DNA from: Rhizobium sp. ZPR4
GTDB taxonomy: Bacteria; Pseudomonadota; Alphaproteobacteria; Rhizobiales; Rhizobiaceae
Length of the DNA: 64,000 nucleotides
Direction: 5' to 3'
Assembly (NCBI RefSeq): GCF_040215725.1
Contig: NZ_CP157967.1
Location: 3,318,501-3,382,500, forward strand
Positions 1 through 7,334 of the stretch are shown piece after piece. The translations under genes were made by a program, and so were the position numbers. Below the pieces are notes generated by a model. That model was not told the DNA's origin and made no database searches. It saw only the letters and a program-made list of their open reading frames with translations. Numbering within the stretch: position 1 is the stretch's first letter; each line of letters begins with the position of its first letter.

Positions 1-40
1 ACGAGGTTTAAACGCGGCAGAACGGAAAAGGTTCCAAAGA

Positions 41-69
41 AAAAACCCGGCACGAAGGCCGGGTTTTTT
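41..69. terminator. Bidirectional rho-independent terminator after carD
   Basis: A CCCGGC/GCCGGG stem with a 5-nt loop is flanked by an A-run on the left and a T-run on the right, so it can end transcription from both directions. It lies 24 bases beyond the stop codon of the leftward carD-type gene. Positions 1-40 hold nothing I can identify. Confidence 0.8.
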
Positions 70-92
70 GAAGCAATATTGGCGCCTTGGCC

Positions 93-665
93 TTATGCGG
101 CTTCGTCCTGCGAGTCGTCGTCGTCAACGACCTTGCCGCGCTTCGGACCCTTGTTCAGATTGGCCTCGACAAGACGAACGGCTTCGGTTTCCGACATCTT
201 GTTGACGGCGGCAATTTCGCGCGCCATGCGATCGAGGGCAGCTTCGTAAAGCTGGCGTTCGGAATAGGACTGCTCTGGCTGGTTCTCGGCACGATAGAGA
301 TCGCGAACGACCTCCGCGATCGAGATCAGATCGCCGGAATTGATTTTGGCATCGTATTCCTGCGCGCGGCGCGACCACATAGTGCGCTTCACACGGGCCT
401 TGCCCTGCACGACCTTCAATGCACGCTCGACGAAATCCGTCTCGGAAAGCTTACGCATGCCGATGCTCATGGCCTTGGCCACCGGCACCTTCAGGCGCAT
501 CTTGTCTTTCTCGAAGTCGATTACGAACAGCTCGAGCTTCATGCCTGCGACTTCTTGTTCTTCGATCGCAGTGATCGTACCGACACCATGGGCCGGATAA
601 ACGATCGCTTCACCAGTCTTGAAGCCGTGGCGTGCTGCTGAAGGTTTTTTCTGCTGGGTCGTCAT
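93..665 (-). CDS. carD: CarD family transcriptional regulator
   Basis: 190-residue member of the CarD/CdnL family, which binds the RNA polymerase beta subunit and stabilises open promoter complexes. The N-terminal RNAP-interaction domain is recognisable from GEAIVYPAHGVGTI, followed by a helical DNA-binding region containing the Trp of RTMWSRRAQEYD. The tail is short and acidic (DDDDSQDEAA). I chose the ATG at 665 (MTTQQKKPSAARHG); a TTG three codons upstream is the alternative. It sits alone with a terminator behind it. In alphaproteobacteria CarD-type proteins act on rRNA and growth-rate promoters (family knowledge). Confidence 0.9.
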   Translation of the reverse strand: MTTQQKKPSAARHGFKTGEAIVYPAHGVGTITAIEEQEVAGMKLELFVIDFEKDKMRLKVPVAKAMSIGMRKLSETDFVERALKVVQGKARVKRTMWSRRAQEYDAKINSGDLISIAEVVRDLYRAENQPEQSYSERQLYEAALDRMAREIAAVNKMSETEAVRLVEANLNKGPKRGKVVDDDDSQDEAA

Positions 666-674
666 TCTTTTCAA

Positions 675-1064
675 AAACTCCCTGTTACGCGCCCCGTTAG
701 GGCCGGGGTGCCGGGTCAGTCAGGCCCGGATGAGACGGACGTACCGTCGGGTCACTTCATCCTGGTCCAGCCAGACTTATGCAAACAGAAACCCATCCAT
801 CGCGATCCGGGACCCGACAACACAATACGTTGATATGTCAAGGAAACCGCGTACGGATTGGTGATTTGCTTTCGTGATGGTTTTGGGCATGCGAAATGCC
901 GCAGTGGATCAGTGTGAGGAACCTATCACAAAAATCTGAGGAAATCAATAATTTGCTGCGCGCGCGCCAAAATGGCCACGTTGACCGACCAGCGGCCCAA
1001 CGGCAATGATTCGCTTTCTGCGATATCGACTACACCTTTATCGACGGCCTGTCACGACCTTCGA
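675..1064. other. Intergenic region between carD and fdxA
   Basis: About 390 bases without a convincing gene. On the minus strand a TTGACA hexamer lies at 837-842, a possible -35 element for carD, but I see no good -10 at the usual spacing. Reading frames crossing the region lack ribosome binding sites and family signatures. Confidence 0.4.
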
Positions 1065-1403
1065 TCAGTCGCCCGCGCCGGGGTTGGTCGAGAAATACTT
1101 CTCGAATTTACCCTGTTCGCCGTCCATTTCCTTGGCTTCCGGCATCGGGTCGCGCTTGACCGTGATGTTCGGCCAGATGGCGGCATATTCCGCATTGACC
1201 TTCAGCCACTTGTCGAGACCCGGCTCCGTATCGGGCTTGATCGCCTCGGCAGGACATTCCGGCTCGCAGACACCGCAATCGATGCATTCGTCGGGATGGA
1301 TGACAAGGAAGTTCTCGCCTTCGTAGAAGCAGTCGACGGGGCAGACTTCCACGCAGTCGGTGTATTTGCAGCGGATGCAATTGTCGGTCACGACATATGT
1401 CAT
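1065..1403 (-). CDS. fdxA: Ferredoxin FdxA, 7Fe (3Fe-4S/4Fe-4S) type
   Basis: 112-residue soluble electron carrier. The N-terminal half carries the dicluster pattern: Cys9, Cys17 and Cys21, then [12 protein letters not shown] with Cys40, Cys43, Cys46 and Cys50. Cys12 and Cys25 are extra. The long C-terminal extension ([15 protein letters not shown]) is typical of the FdxA/FdI type. The start [12 protein letters not shown] is preferred over an upstream ATG because a GGAG box precedes it and family members start here. It is leftward, between the S4 protein and carD. Its redox partner cannot be read from the sequence. Confidence 0.93.
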   Translation of the reverse strand: MTYVVTDNCIRCKYTDCVEVCPVDCFYEGENFLVIHPDECIDCGVCEPECPAEAIKPDTEPGLDKWLKVNAEYAAIWPNITVKRDPMPEAKEMDGEQGKFEKYFSTNPGAGD

Positions 1404-1610
1404 GAAGCACTCCAGGAATGTCTCTAGCTTTCCGCGGATGCGCAACCTGGAACGTCGCACCTTTCCACGGAGCCGAACGGACAGACGAATGCGCCACGCA
1501 CAAACGCGCCGTCCGGCTGTTTACCGGCGGGTTGATCGTGAGGTATCGACTTTGTCAGCCAATTTCAAGGACAAACAATCTTGAAAACCGCCTGCAGCAG
1601 GCAGAGTTTT

Positions 1611-2015
1611 CTAATCCTTGTCGGAGGTGAGCCGATCGATTGCGCGCCGATCCCTTTTCGTGGGTCTGCCGCTGCCCGGCGTCCGTAACGCCTGCTCGAA
1701 TGGGGTGAGGCGTTTTGTCTCATCCGGCGGCGGCGTCAGATCTTCGTAAAGCAGCCTGGCTTCCTCGAATGGGCCTCTGCGATCGCCGGATGCGCGTACG
1801 ATCAGTATGACATCCCGCCGCTCCAGCGAGAGTTCGATGCGGTCGCCGGCCTTGATGCCATGGCTCGGCTGTACGACCCGCTCGCCATTCACCCGTACGC
1901 TGCCGTTCTGCACATAGAGCTGCGCCAACGAGCGGGATTTCACCATACGGGCAAAGAACAGCCACTTATCGATGCGCTGGCGCGAACCGGAAAATGGCTG
2001 TTTCTCGTCCGTCAT
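1611..2015 (-). CDS. S4-domain RNA-binding protein (Hsp15/HslR-like)
   Basis: 134 residues. The N-terminal half is an S4 fold: RIDKWLFFARMVKSRSLAQ, then NGSVRVNGERV and GIKAGDRIEL. The C-terminal half is basic and proline-containing (PGSGRPTKRDRRAIDRL). Hsp15 relatives bind 50S subunits carrying stalled nascent chains (family knowledge). The ATG lies only 5 bases after the stop of the RNA helicase gene upstream, so the two are almost certainly co-transcribed, which suggests a shared role in RNA or ribosome handling (inference). Confidence 0.85.
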   Translation of the reverse strand: MTDEKQPFSGSRQRIDKWLFFARMVKSRSLAQLYVQNGSVRVNGERVVQPSHGIKAGDRIELSLERRDVILIVRASGDRRGPFEEARLLYEDLTPPPDETKRLTPFEQALRTPGSGRPTKRDRRAIDRLTSDKD

Positions 2016-2020
2016 GGGCT

Positions 2021-5000
2021 CTATTTCTTCATCTGCTCCTTGAGGGCAGCGAGCTTGGCGAAAGGAGAATCCGGATCGATCGGCTTTTCCTTGCGCGGCG
2101 GCTTGGCCTCGAAGCGCAGCGGCTGCGACGCGCCGCGATTGTTGCGATCATTCCGGTCGTTGCGTTCGCCACGGTCCTGACGATCACCGCGATTGCCCTG
2201 ATGCTGCGGACGACCGCCTTCGCGGTTGCCGCGCGGACCCTTGTTGTCGCCGCCGCGATTGTCACGGCCATCACGACGATCGCGTCCCTCACGATTGCCT
2301 TCGCCACCACTTGCCTGCTGTTCGCTGCCGCCACGGCGATTGCCGTGCTGACCGCGACCCTCGCCCTGCTGGCCACGACGGTCACCATGACCACGGCCAC
2401 CCTGGCGCTGCTGGTTGTCGCTTCGGCCGCCCAGGCGCCAGAGCAGAACCGGCTTCGGTTCCGCCGGTTCAGCGGCCGCTTCCGCAACGGCAATGGCTTC
2501 GACAGCCACGGCGACTTCGGTCTCAGCCGACGCCTCGGCGGGAGCCGCCGTTTCTTGCGAAACGGCTTCTACTTCCTTAGCCGGCTCTTCAGTCGCAGCG
2601 TCGGCATCATCGTGATCGGCCTTTTCGGCAACGACCTCAGCAGCCGGCGCCGCCGGTGCCGCAGCCGCGTCCTGCTGGGCGAGAAAGGCTGTTGCCTCCT
2701 CCGCCTTTACGGAATCGGCGCGATAACCGAGACCCTTGAGGATTTCCTCCATGTCCTCGAGCGTCGCGCCGAGGATGGAGAGCATCGCGGTGGTCGTCGT
2801 GAAGCGACGGCCGTCATAGGCGCCGTCGGGGCGTGAAGCCTGGCCGGGCTTCCACTGCAGCAGCGGACGAATGAGATCCGCCAGGCGCTCGAGGATGTCG
2901 ATACGCACCGCGCGCTTGCCGAGGAACCGGAAGCCCGCAAGCTTGTAGAATGTGCGCTCATAGCCCGGATCGGTGACAACAGAGGTACGGCCGGCAGCAA
3001 GAACCGGGATCAGATCGCCATAACCCGGCTTGTCGAGACCATCATTCTTCAGCGCCCAGAGCAGCGTGATGAGCTCGGCCGGAGCCGGCTTCAGAAGCGC
3101 AGGCACGAAAATATGGTAAGCGCCGAAGCGAACACCGTAGCGGCGCATGGAGGCGCGCCCATCCTGATCCAGCGACTTCACTTCTTCGGTCACGTCGCGA
3201 CGGAACAGAACGCCGAGATTTTCCACCAGCTGGAAAGCCAGCCCCTTGGCAAGGCCCTGCAGATCCTCGGCGCGCTGGAGATCGTCCAGCGGCTTCAGGA
3301 TCGTGCTGATATGATGGTTCACGAAGCGCTCGATACGAGCGGCGACATGGTCGCGCGCATTGCCCGTCAGCTGCTCGTCGGCGAGCAGGATGACGCGCGG
3401 ACGCATGACATGATCACTGCCCGACAGGCGTGCCACGGGATCGCCGAGCCAACGCACCAAGCCATCGGCGCTGATCGCGAGATCGCCGTTGCCGGCCGCA
3501 TGCAGACGTGCGGCACGTGCCTCGAATTCCAGCGCGAGCGCCTTCTGCGAGGCCGTCTGGACAGCCTTGGCATCCGGCCCTTCGGTCCCTGCGATAGGCG
3601 TGAACCGGAATCCGGTCAACTGCCCCACATGATGTCCCTCAACGAAGACATCTCCATTCACACTGATTTCAGCTTCCAGCATCGCATTCTCTCTCAGGCG
3701 CTTCATGAGCACAGATGTCCTGCGATCAACAAAGCGTTTCGTCAACCTCTCATGTAACGCGTCGGACAATCGATCTTCGATTTCCCGCGTCTTTTCTTGC
3801 CAGTGTGTCGGATCGGCAAGCCAGCCGGGCCGGTTCGACACATAGGTCCAAGTCCTTATCTGCGCGATTCGCGCCGAAAGCGTGTCGATCTCGCCATCCG
3901 TCCGATCGGCGCGGTGCACCTGTTCGGCAAGAAAATCCTCTTTCACCGTGCCATAGCGCACGAGGTCGGAAAAGAGGGCGGCAATGAGATCGGCGTGCTG
4001 GGCAGGCGTGATGCGCCGATAGTCTGGAAGCGCACAGGCTTCCCATAATTTCTCAACCCGGGCCGGGTTGCTGGCAAGATCGACTATCTCCAGATCGCGT
4101 GACAGATATTCCAACGCCTGCTGGTCTACCGCAGGCAGCGCCCGCGTCAAGCCCTGCACGCGAGGCGCGTCTTCCAAACTGCTGCGCAATGCCGCGATCG
4201 AAGCAAAATTCAGTTCTTTGGTGCGCCATTGCAGCACCTTGACCATGTCGAATTCGTGTCCCTCGATCCGGCGCACGAGTTCGTCGTCGAAAGGATCGAC
4301 CTGCCCGGTCACGCCGAAGGTGCCGTCCTTGAGATAACGACCGGCGCGACCCGCAATCTGTCCGAGCTCGGCCGGATTGAGATTGCGGAACTGATAGCCG
4401 TCGAACTTGCGGTCCTGGGCGAAGGCGACATGATCGACATCGAGGTTGAGACCCATGCCGATCGCATCGGTCGCAACCAGATATTCGACATCGCCGGCCT
4501 GATAGAGAGCCACCTGCGCATTGCGGGTTCGCGGGCTGAGCGCTCCAAGGACGACGGCCGCCCCACCGCGTTGGCGGCGGATAAGTTCTGCGATCGCATA
4601 GACCTCGTCGGCAGAGAAGGCGACGATCGCCGTGCGCTGCGGCAGGCGGGTGATCTTCTTCTGCCCGGCATAAAAAAGATGCGACAGCCTGGGCCGTTCG
4701 ACGACGGTGATCCCTGGCAGAAGCTGCTCGAGGATGGGCCGCATGGTGCCCGCGCCGAGCAGCAGGGTTTCGTCGCGCCCGCGCAGGTGCAGGATACGGT
4801 CGGTGAAGATGTGCCCGCGCTCCAGATCGCCCGCCAGCTGCACCTCGTCGATGGCGACGAAGGAGGCGCGTGTCTCGCGCGGCATGGCCTCGACGGTACA
4901 GACGGAATAGCGCGCATTTGGCGGCGATATCTTTTCCTCACCCGTCACCAAAGCAACGTTGTGCGCCCCGACCTTTTCGACCACGCGCGTATAGACCTCG

Positions 5001-5152
5001 CGCGCAAGCAGCCGCAGCGGCAGGCCGATCACGCCGCTGCCGTGCGCCACCATGCGCTCGATGGCGTAATGGGTCTTGCCGGTATTGGTCGGTCCGAGCA
5101 CCGCGGTCACGCCGCGTCCGCTCAGGATCATGGGCTGCGAAGTCTGAGTCAT
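2021..5152 (-). CDS. SUV3-like superfamily 2 RNA helicase with a long disordered basic tail
   Basis: About 1043 residues. The ATPase core has Walker A GPTNTGKTHYAIERM, a DEVQ motif II (AIDEVQLAGD) and motif VI in GQIAGRAGRY, together with LVATDAIGMGLNLDVDHV, matching SUV3/mitochondrial degradosome helicases. After about residue 800 the composition changes: an Ala/Glu-rich stretch, then an Arg/Gly/Asp/Asn-rich tract with many RGG-like units, ending in a short Lys-rich tail (FAKLAALKEQMKK). Start ATG 5152 (MTQTSQPM) is chosen; an in-frame ATG at 5164 is possible and neither has a strong ribosome site. Likely acts in RNA unwinding or turnover. Confidence 0.88.
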   Translation of the reverse strand: MTQTSQPMILSGRGVTAVLGPTNTGKTHYAIERMVAHGSGVIGLPLRLLAREVYTRVVEKVGAHNVALVTGEEKISPPNARYSVCTVEAMPRETRASFVAIDEVQLAGDLERGHIFTDRILHLRGRDETLLLGAGTMRPILEQLLPGITVVERPRLSHLFYAGQKKITRLPQRTAIVAFSADEVYAIAELIRRQRGGAAVVLGALSPRTRNAQVALYQAGDVEYLVATDAIGMGLNLDVDHVAFAQDRKFDGYQFRNLNPAELGQIAGRAGRYLKDGTFGVTGQVDPFDDELVRRIEGHEFDMVKVLQWRTKELNFASIAALRSSLEDAPRVQGLTRALPAVDQQALEYLSRDLEIVDLASNPARVEKLWEACALPDYRRITPAQHADLIAALFSDLVRYGTVKEDFLAEQVHRADRTDGEIDTLSARIAQIRTWTYVSNRPGWLADPTHWQEKTREIEDRLSDALHERLTKRFVDRRTSVLMKRLRENAMLEAEISVNGDVFVEGHHVGQLTGFRFTPIAGTEGPDAKAVQTASQKALALEFEARAARLHAAGNGDLAISADGLVRWLGDPVARLSGSDHVMRPRVILLADEQLTGNARDHVAARIERFVNHHISTILKPLDDLQRAEDLQGLAKGLAFQLVENLGVLFRRDVTEEVKSLDQDGRASMRRYGVRFGAYHIFVPALLKPAPAELITLLWALKNDGLDKPGYGDLIPVLAAGRTSVVTDPGYERTFYKLAGFRFLGKRAVRIDILERLADLIRPLLQWKPGQASRPDGAYDGRRFTTTTAMLSILGATLEDMEEILKGLGYRADSVKAEEATAFLAQQDAAAAPAAPAAEVVAEKADHDDADAATEEPAKEVEAVSQETAAPAEASAETEVAVAVEAIAVAEAAAEPAEPKPVLLWRLGGRSDNQQRQGGRGHGDRRGQQGEGRGQHGNRRGGSEQQASGGEGNREGRDRRDGRDNRGGDNKGPRGNREGGRPQHQGNRGDRQDRGERNDRNDRNNRGASQPLRFEAKPPRKEKPIDPDSPFAKLAALKEQMKK

Positions 5153-5360
5153 AGGTCCGTGCATGGGCGAGAAACCGCCGTCTTCCGATCAGCGTGCTCC
5201 TCTTGGAGGAAACGAACAGATGACGACCATATGTGACAAAGGCAAGACCTGAATGAAAAAACAGATGCGGCAACAATCGATTTCATATTTGATCGCTTCA
5301 ACCATAAGATACATTTTCGCTGCATCCCATGCGAGTCCCGGCGATTCCGGAACAGCTTGA

Positions 5361-5381
5361 GAACGAATCGGAGACGAATCG
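5361..5381 (+). repeat. Paired ACGAATC repeat, copy 1
   Basis: Two ACGAATC words 11 bases apart (GAATC at 5365 and 5376), followed by GACTC at 5384 and by TTTGTTCACGACTACAT from about 5403. It differs from copies 2 and 3 in lacking a preceding GTTAAC. Confidence 0.8.
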
Positions 5382-5604
5382 CTGACTCCGTCGAGTTCCT
5401 TATTTGTTCACGACTACATATGGATTTCAATAAAAAGATTCCCACCAAATACTGAATCTTGTTTATGCAGCTTTTCCACGGCAAAAGGAGTCAAGCGGAG
5501 AATCCTCAGCCAGCGAAATTTCGCGTAATTTTATAGTTAACAATCTGCAAATAATGACATTTCTCGTGAATCATCCAGCCCTGTTAACGTCTGGCTCAAA
5601 GCCG

Positions 5605-5625
5605 GAACGAATCGGAGACGAATCG
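5605..5625 (+). repeat. Paired ACGAATC repeat, copy 2
   Basis: The 21-base core is identical to copy 1, with GAATC at 5609 and 5620. It is preceded by GTTAAC at 5583 and CAAAGCCG, and followed by two GATTC sites and by TTCTCCACA at 5651-5659, one mismatch from the DnaA box TTATCCACA. Confidence 0.8.
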
Positions 5626-5820
5626 TAGATTCGAAGCGATTCCACTTTTGTTCTCCACAACATCTAGCGTTTCCTGGGCAAAGGCATACCGGACTCTGAA
5701 TGGTTGAGACCGGGATTCAGGCCGAATCTGCGATTGCAGTTAATCTTTTAGCGAGCGTAGCTATTATGAATCAATGAACACACGCATTAAGTGCGAACGT
5801 TAACATCTCGATCAAAGCCG

Positions 5821-5841
5821 GAACGAATCGGTGACGAATCG
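5821..5841 (+). repeat. Paired ACGAATC repeat, copy 3
   Basis: One base differs from copies 1 and 2 (GGTG for GGAG); GAATC at 5825 and 5836. It is preceded by GTTAAC near 5809 and ATCAAAGCCG, and followed by TTTGTTCACGGCTACAT. Leading and trailing context match copies 2 and 1 respectively. Confidence 0.8.
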
Positions 5842-6064
5842 CTGACAGGCACCGGTATCGTCTTTGTTCACGGCTACATGTTGTATTTCGCCGGGCCAGC
5901 ATCGCCACATAGGGATCGGCATGAACGGCGATACTGCCCGAAGGCTCGTGGCGAATTAACCAATCGGCTCGTGAATGCACCACCCAAGCGATATTCGCCA
6001 CCGGTCCCGCCTTGCCTCTCGGCACGCCGGCAAAGGCCCTGCGGTTAACTAAAGTCCAAACACA

Positions 6065-6085
6065 GAACGAATCGCAGACGAATCA
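6065..6085 (+). repeat. Paired ACGAATC repeat, copy 4
   Basis: A more diverged copy with GAATC at 6069 and 6080, preceded by GTTAAC near 6043 and followed by TTTCGTTCACCGCAAC. Spacing of the four copies is 244, 216 and 244 bases. Confidence 0.75.
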
Positions 6086-6131
6086 CAGACATCAGGTCTT
6101 TCTCGTTTCGTTCACCGCAACCTATTGTATT

Positions 6132-6147
6132 TTAATCATATTTTAAC
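6132..6147 (+). promoter_or_regulatory. CtrA-type box TTAA-N7-TTAAC
   Basis: TTAA at 6132-6135, seven bases, then TTAAC at 6143-6147, reading on into TTAACCAT. This matches the two-half-site consensus bound by the cell-cycle regulator CtrA in alphaproteobacteria. It lies in an AT-rich patch just after the last paired ACGAATC repeat and about 270 bases before the small-protein operon at 6414. Confidence 0.5.
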
Positions 6148-6255
6148 CATAGAAGCAGGTCAGCCGCGACGTCCTCGGCAGTTGCGTCGCGCCAGCGCGT
6201 TAACATTTCGCTAGTCACGGGAGCGATCGCCTGACCGCATTTTTATTTCTTAGCC

Positions 6256-6281
6256 GGAACAATTATCGGGCAGGCAAGTTT
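6256..6281 (+). promoter_or_regulatory. Candidate EcfG (general stress sigma) promoter
   Basis: GGAAC at 6256-6260, 17 bases, then GTTT at 6278-6281, close to the GGAAC-N16/17-CGTT pattern recognised by EcfG/RpoE2 in rhizobia. It points toward the DUF3309 and glycine-zipper genes, protein types often found under general stress control. The leader to the first start codon would be about 130 bases. The match is by eye only. Confidence 0.45.
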
Positions 6282-6413
6282 CTATGAGCAGAGTTGAGGA
6301 ACTCCGCCCATTCACTGGAAACAGATTTGAGCTGGAGTCGCTGGAAGCATACCGCCGTGTCAGATGACGATATTGGCGGGATATTCGAGCGATGGACATG
6401 GAGGAGACATATC

Positions 6414-6569
6414 ATGCTTGGTACGGTATTGCTTGTGATACTGATTCTGCTGCTGATCGGCGCATTTCCCAGCTGGGGTTACAGCCGCGGTTGGGGGTAC
6501 GGCCCATCGGGCGGTCTCGGGCTTGTTCTCGTCATTGTCCTCATTCTGTTATTGATGGGGCGGATCTGA
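6414..6569 (+). CDS. DUF3309-type small membrane protein
   Basis: 51 residues with two hydrophobic segments (MLGTVLLVILILLLIGAF and LGLVLVIVLILLLMG) separated by a Gly/Tyr/Trp-rich loop (WGYSRGWGYGPSGG). This is the DUF3309 pattern of tiny rhizobial inner-membrane proteins of unknown function. The frame is open further upstream, but a GGAG box sits about 10 bases before the ATG at 6414 and the hydrophobic core starts there. It is followed 46 bases later by the lipoprotein gene, so the two are probably co-transcribed. Confidence 0.8.
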   Translation: MLGTVLLVILILLLIGAFPSWGYSRGWGYGPSGGLGLVLVIVLILLLMGRI

Positions 6570-6615
6570 TCCGCAGGTTATTGCTTAAACCTCGCAACAC
6601 CAGGGAGCTAACACC

Positions 6616-6870
6616 ATGAAGAAGATCATCGTCGCGATCGCCCTCGTCGGCGCATTGGCGTCGTGCACCGCAACGGAAAAGGGTACGGCGATCGGCGCCG
6701 GTACCGGCGCGCTGATCGGTGGCGTGGCCACGCATAGCTGGGGTGGTGCCGCTGTCGGCGCCGTCGCCGGTGGCGTCGTCGGCAACCTCATCGGACGCTC
6801 CCATGAGCGCCGCGGCTATTGCATCTATCGCGACCGCTACGGTCATCGCTATGAGGCCCGCTGCCGCTAA
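6616..6870 (+). CDS. Glycine-zipper lipoprotein
   Basis: 84 residues. A lipoprotein signal is clear: MKKIIVAIALVGALASC, with the lipobox Cys at position 17. The centre is a glycine-zipper helix pair (GAGTGALIGGVA and GGAAVGAVAGGVVGNLIG) like OsmB/YMGG proteins. The C-terminus has a short aromatic/basic domain with two cysteines (YCIYRDRYGHRYEARCR). AGGGAG lies before the ATG. Probably an envelope protein, anchored in a membrane through its lipid. Its partner gene upstream suggests a stress-related operon (inference). Confidence 0.85.
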   Translation: MKKIIVAIALVGALASCTATEKGTAIGAGTGALIGGVATHSWGGAAVGAVAGGVVGNLIGRSHERRGYCIYRDRYGHRYEARCR

Positions 6871-7021
6871 GACCGACCTTTCGTGACCGGTCGTTTCCCA
6901 CGGCTCGTCGCAAGTATCGGATCTATCGACAGGCTCGGGGAGCCATAGTCGCTAAGAATAATCCTCTTCCCGCGCCATCTGTCGCGGGAAGGCAGCAGTG
7001 TTTTGAGGAAGGAACGGCATT

Positions 7022-7195
7022 ATGGCCGCAATCATCGCAAGCATTGCAGCACTCGTGCTCATCGGCACCACATTCTGCGCGCTCGCAAGCGCGGCAAGGG
7101 CACGGGGCAAGGAGAAACGGCAGGTCGCATTGGAAGCCGTCATCCTGGAATTCAAACCACGACGCCAGCGGCAAGCAGGCTCAGGCCAGGGATGA
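7022..7195 (+). CDS. Small single-pass membrane protein, unknown
   Basis: 57 codons. An N-terminal hydrophobic helix (AAIIASIAALVLIGTTF) is followed by a basic cytoplasmic-type tail (RARGKEKRQVALEAVILEFKPRRQRQ). A good ribosome site (GAGGAAGGA) lies about 6 bases before the ATG, and a hairpin follows at 7241-7276. I do not recognise a family. The main evidence is the ribosome site plus the helix; it could be a chance frame. Confidence 0.5.
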   Translation: MAAIIASIAALVLIGTTFCALASAARARGKEKRQVALEAVILEFKPRRQRQAGSGQG

Positions 7196-7240
7196 TTGCC
7201 GGGTCGGGCCGGCAATCCCGTCTCTTATGCAAGTCATCTC

Positions 7241-7276
7241 AAGCGGCTCGGCCCCGTGAAAGCGCCGAACCGCTTT
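7241..7276 (+). terminator. Imperfect hairpin after the small-protein gene
   Basis: AAGCGG and TCGG pair with CCGA and CCGCTT, followed by TATCT rather than a full T-run. It separates the rightward small genes from the leftward phbB, so it may serve as a weak terminator. Confidence 0.4.
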
Positions 7277-7334
7277 ATCTCATTGATTTGTGCAGTTTAG
7301 ATCGAGAATCGCCGCACATTTTCCAGCAATTGCC

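Larger units (their letters stand above)
5165..6413. other. Gene-free region with repeats, GANTC cluster and TTAAC motifs
   Basis: Roughly 1.25 kb with no convincing gene, visibly more AT-rich than its surroundings. It contains four degenerate repeat units (near 5361, 5605, 5821 and 6065), 22 GANTC sites between 5333 and 6084, and seven TTAAC words near 5536, 5583, 5810, 5956, 6044, 6143 and 6202. Each unit follows the same order: TTAAC, then the paired ACGAATC motif, then a TTTGTTCAC-like word. The individual sites are listed separately. The few short open frames here have no ribosome sites. Confidence 0.75.

Noticed and set aside
5361..6085. CRISPR-like array
   Set aside because: Only four degenerate copies with gaps of more than 200 bases and no cas genes; spacing is far too long for a CRISPR.
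5165..6413. Chromosomal replication origin
   Set aside because: DnaA-like words are weak (one to three mismatches) and hemE or other usual origin neighbours are missing. Kept only as a hypothesis of DnaA or GcrA titration.
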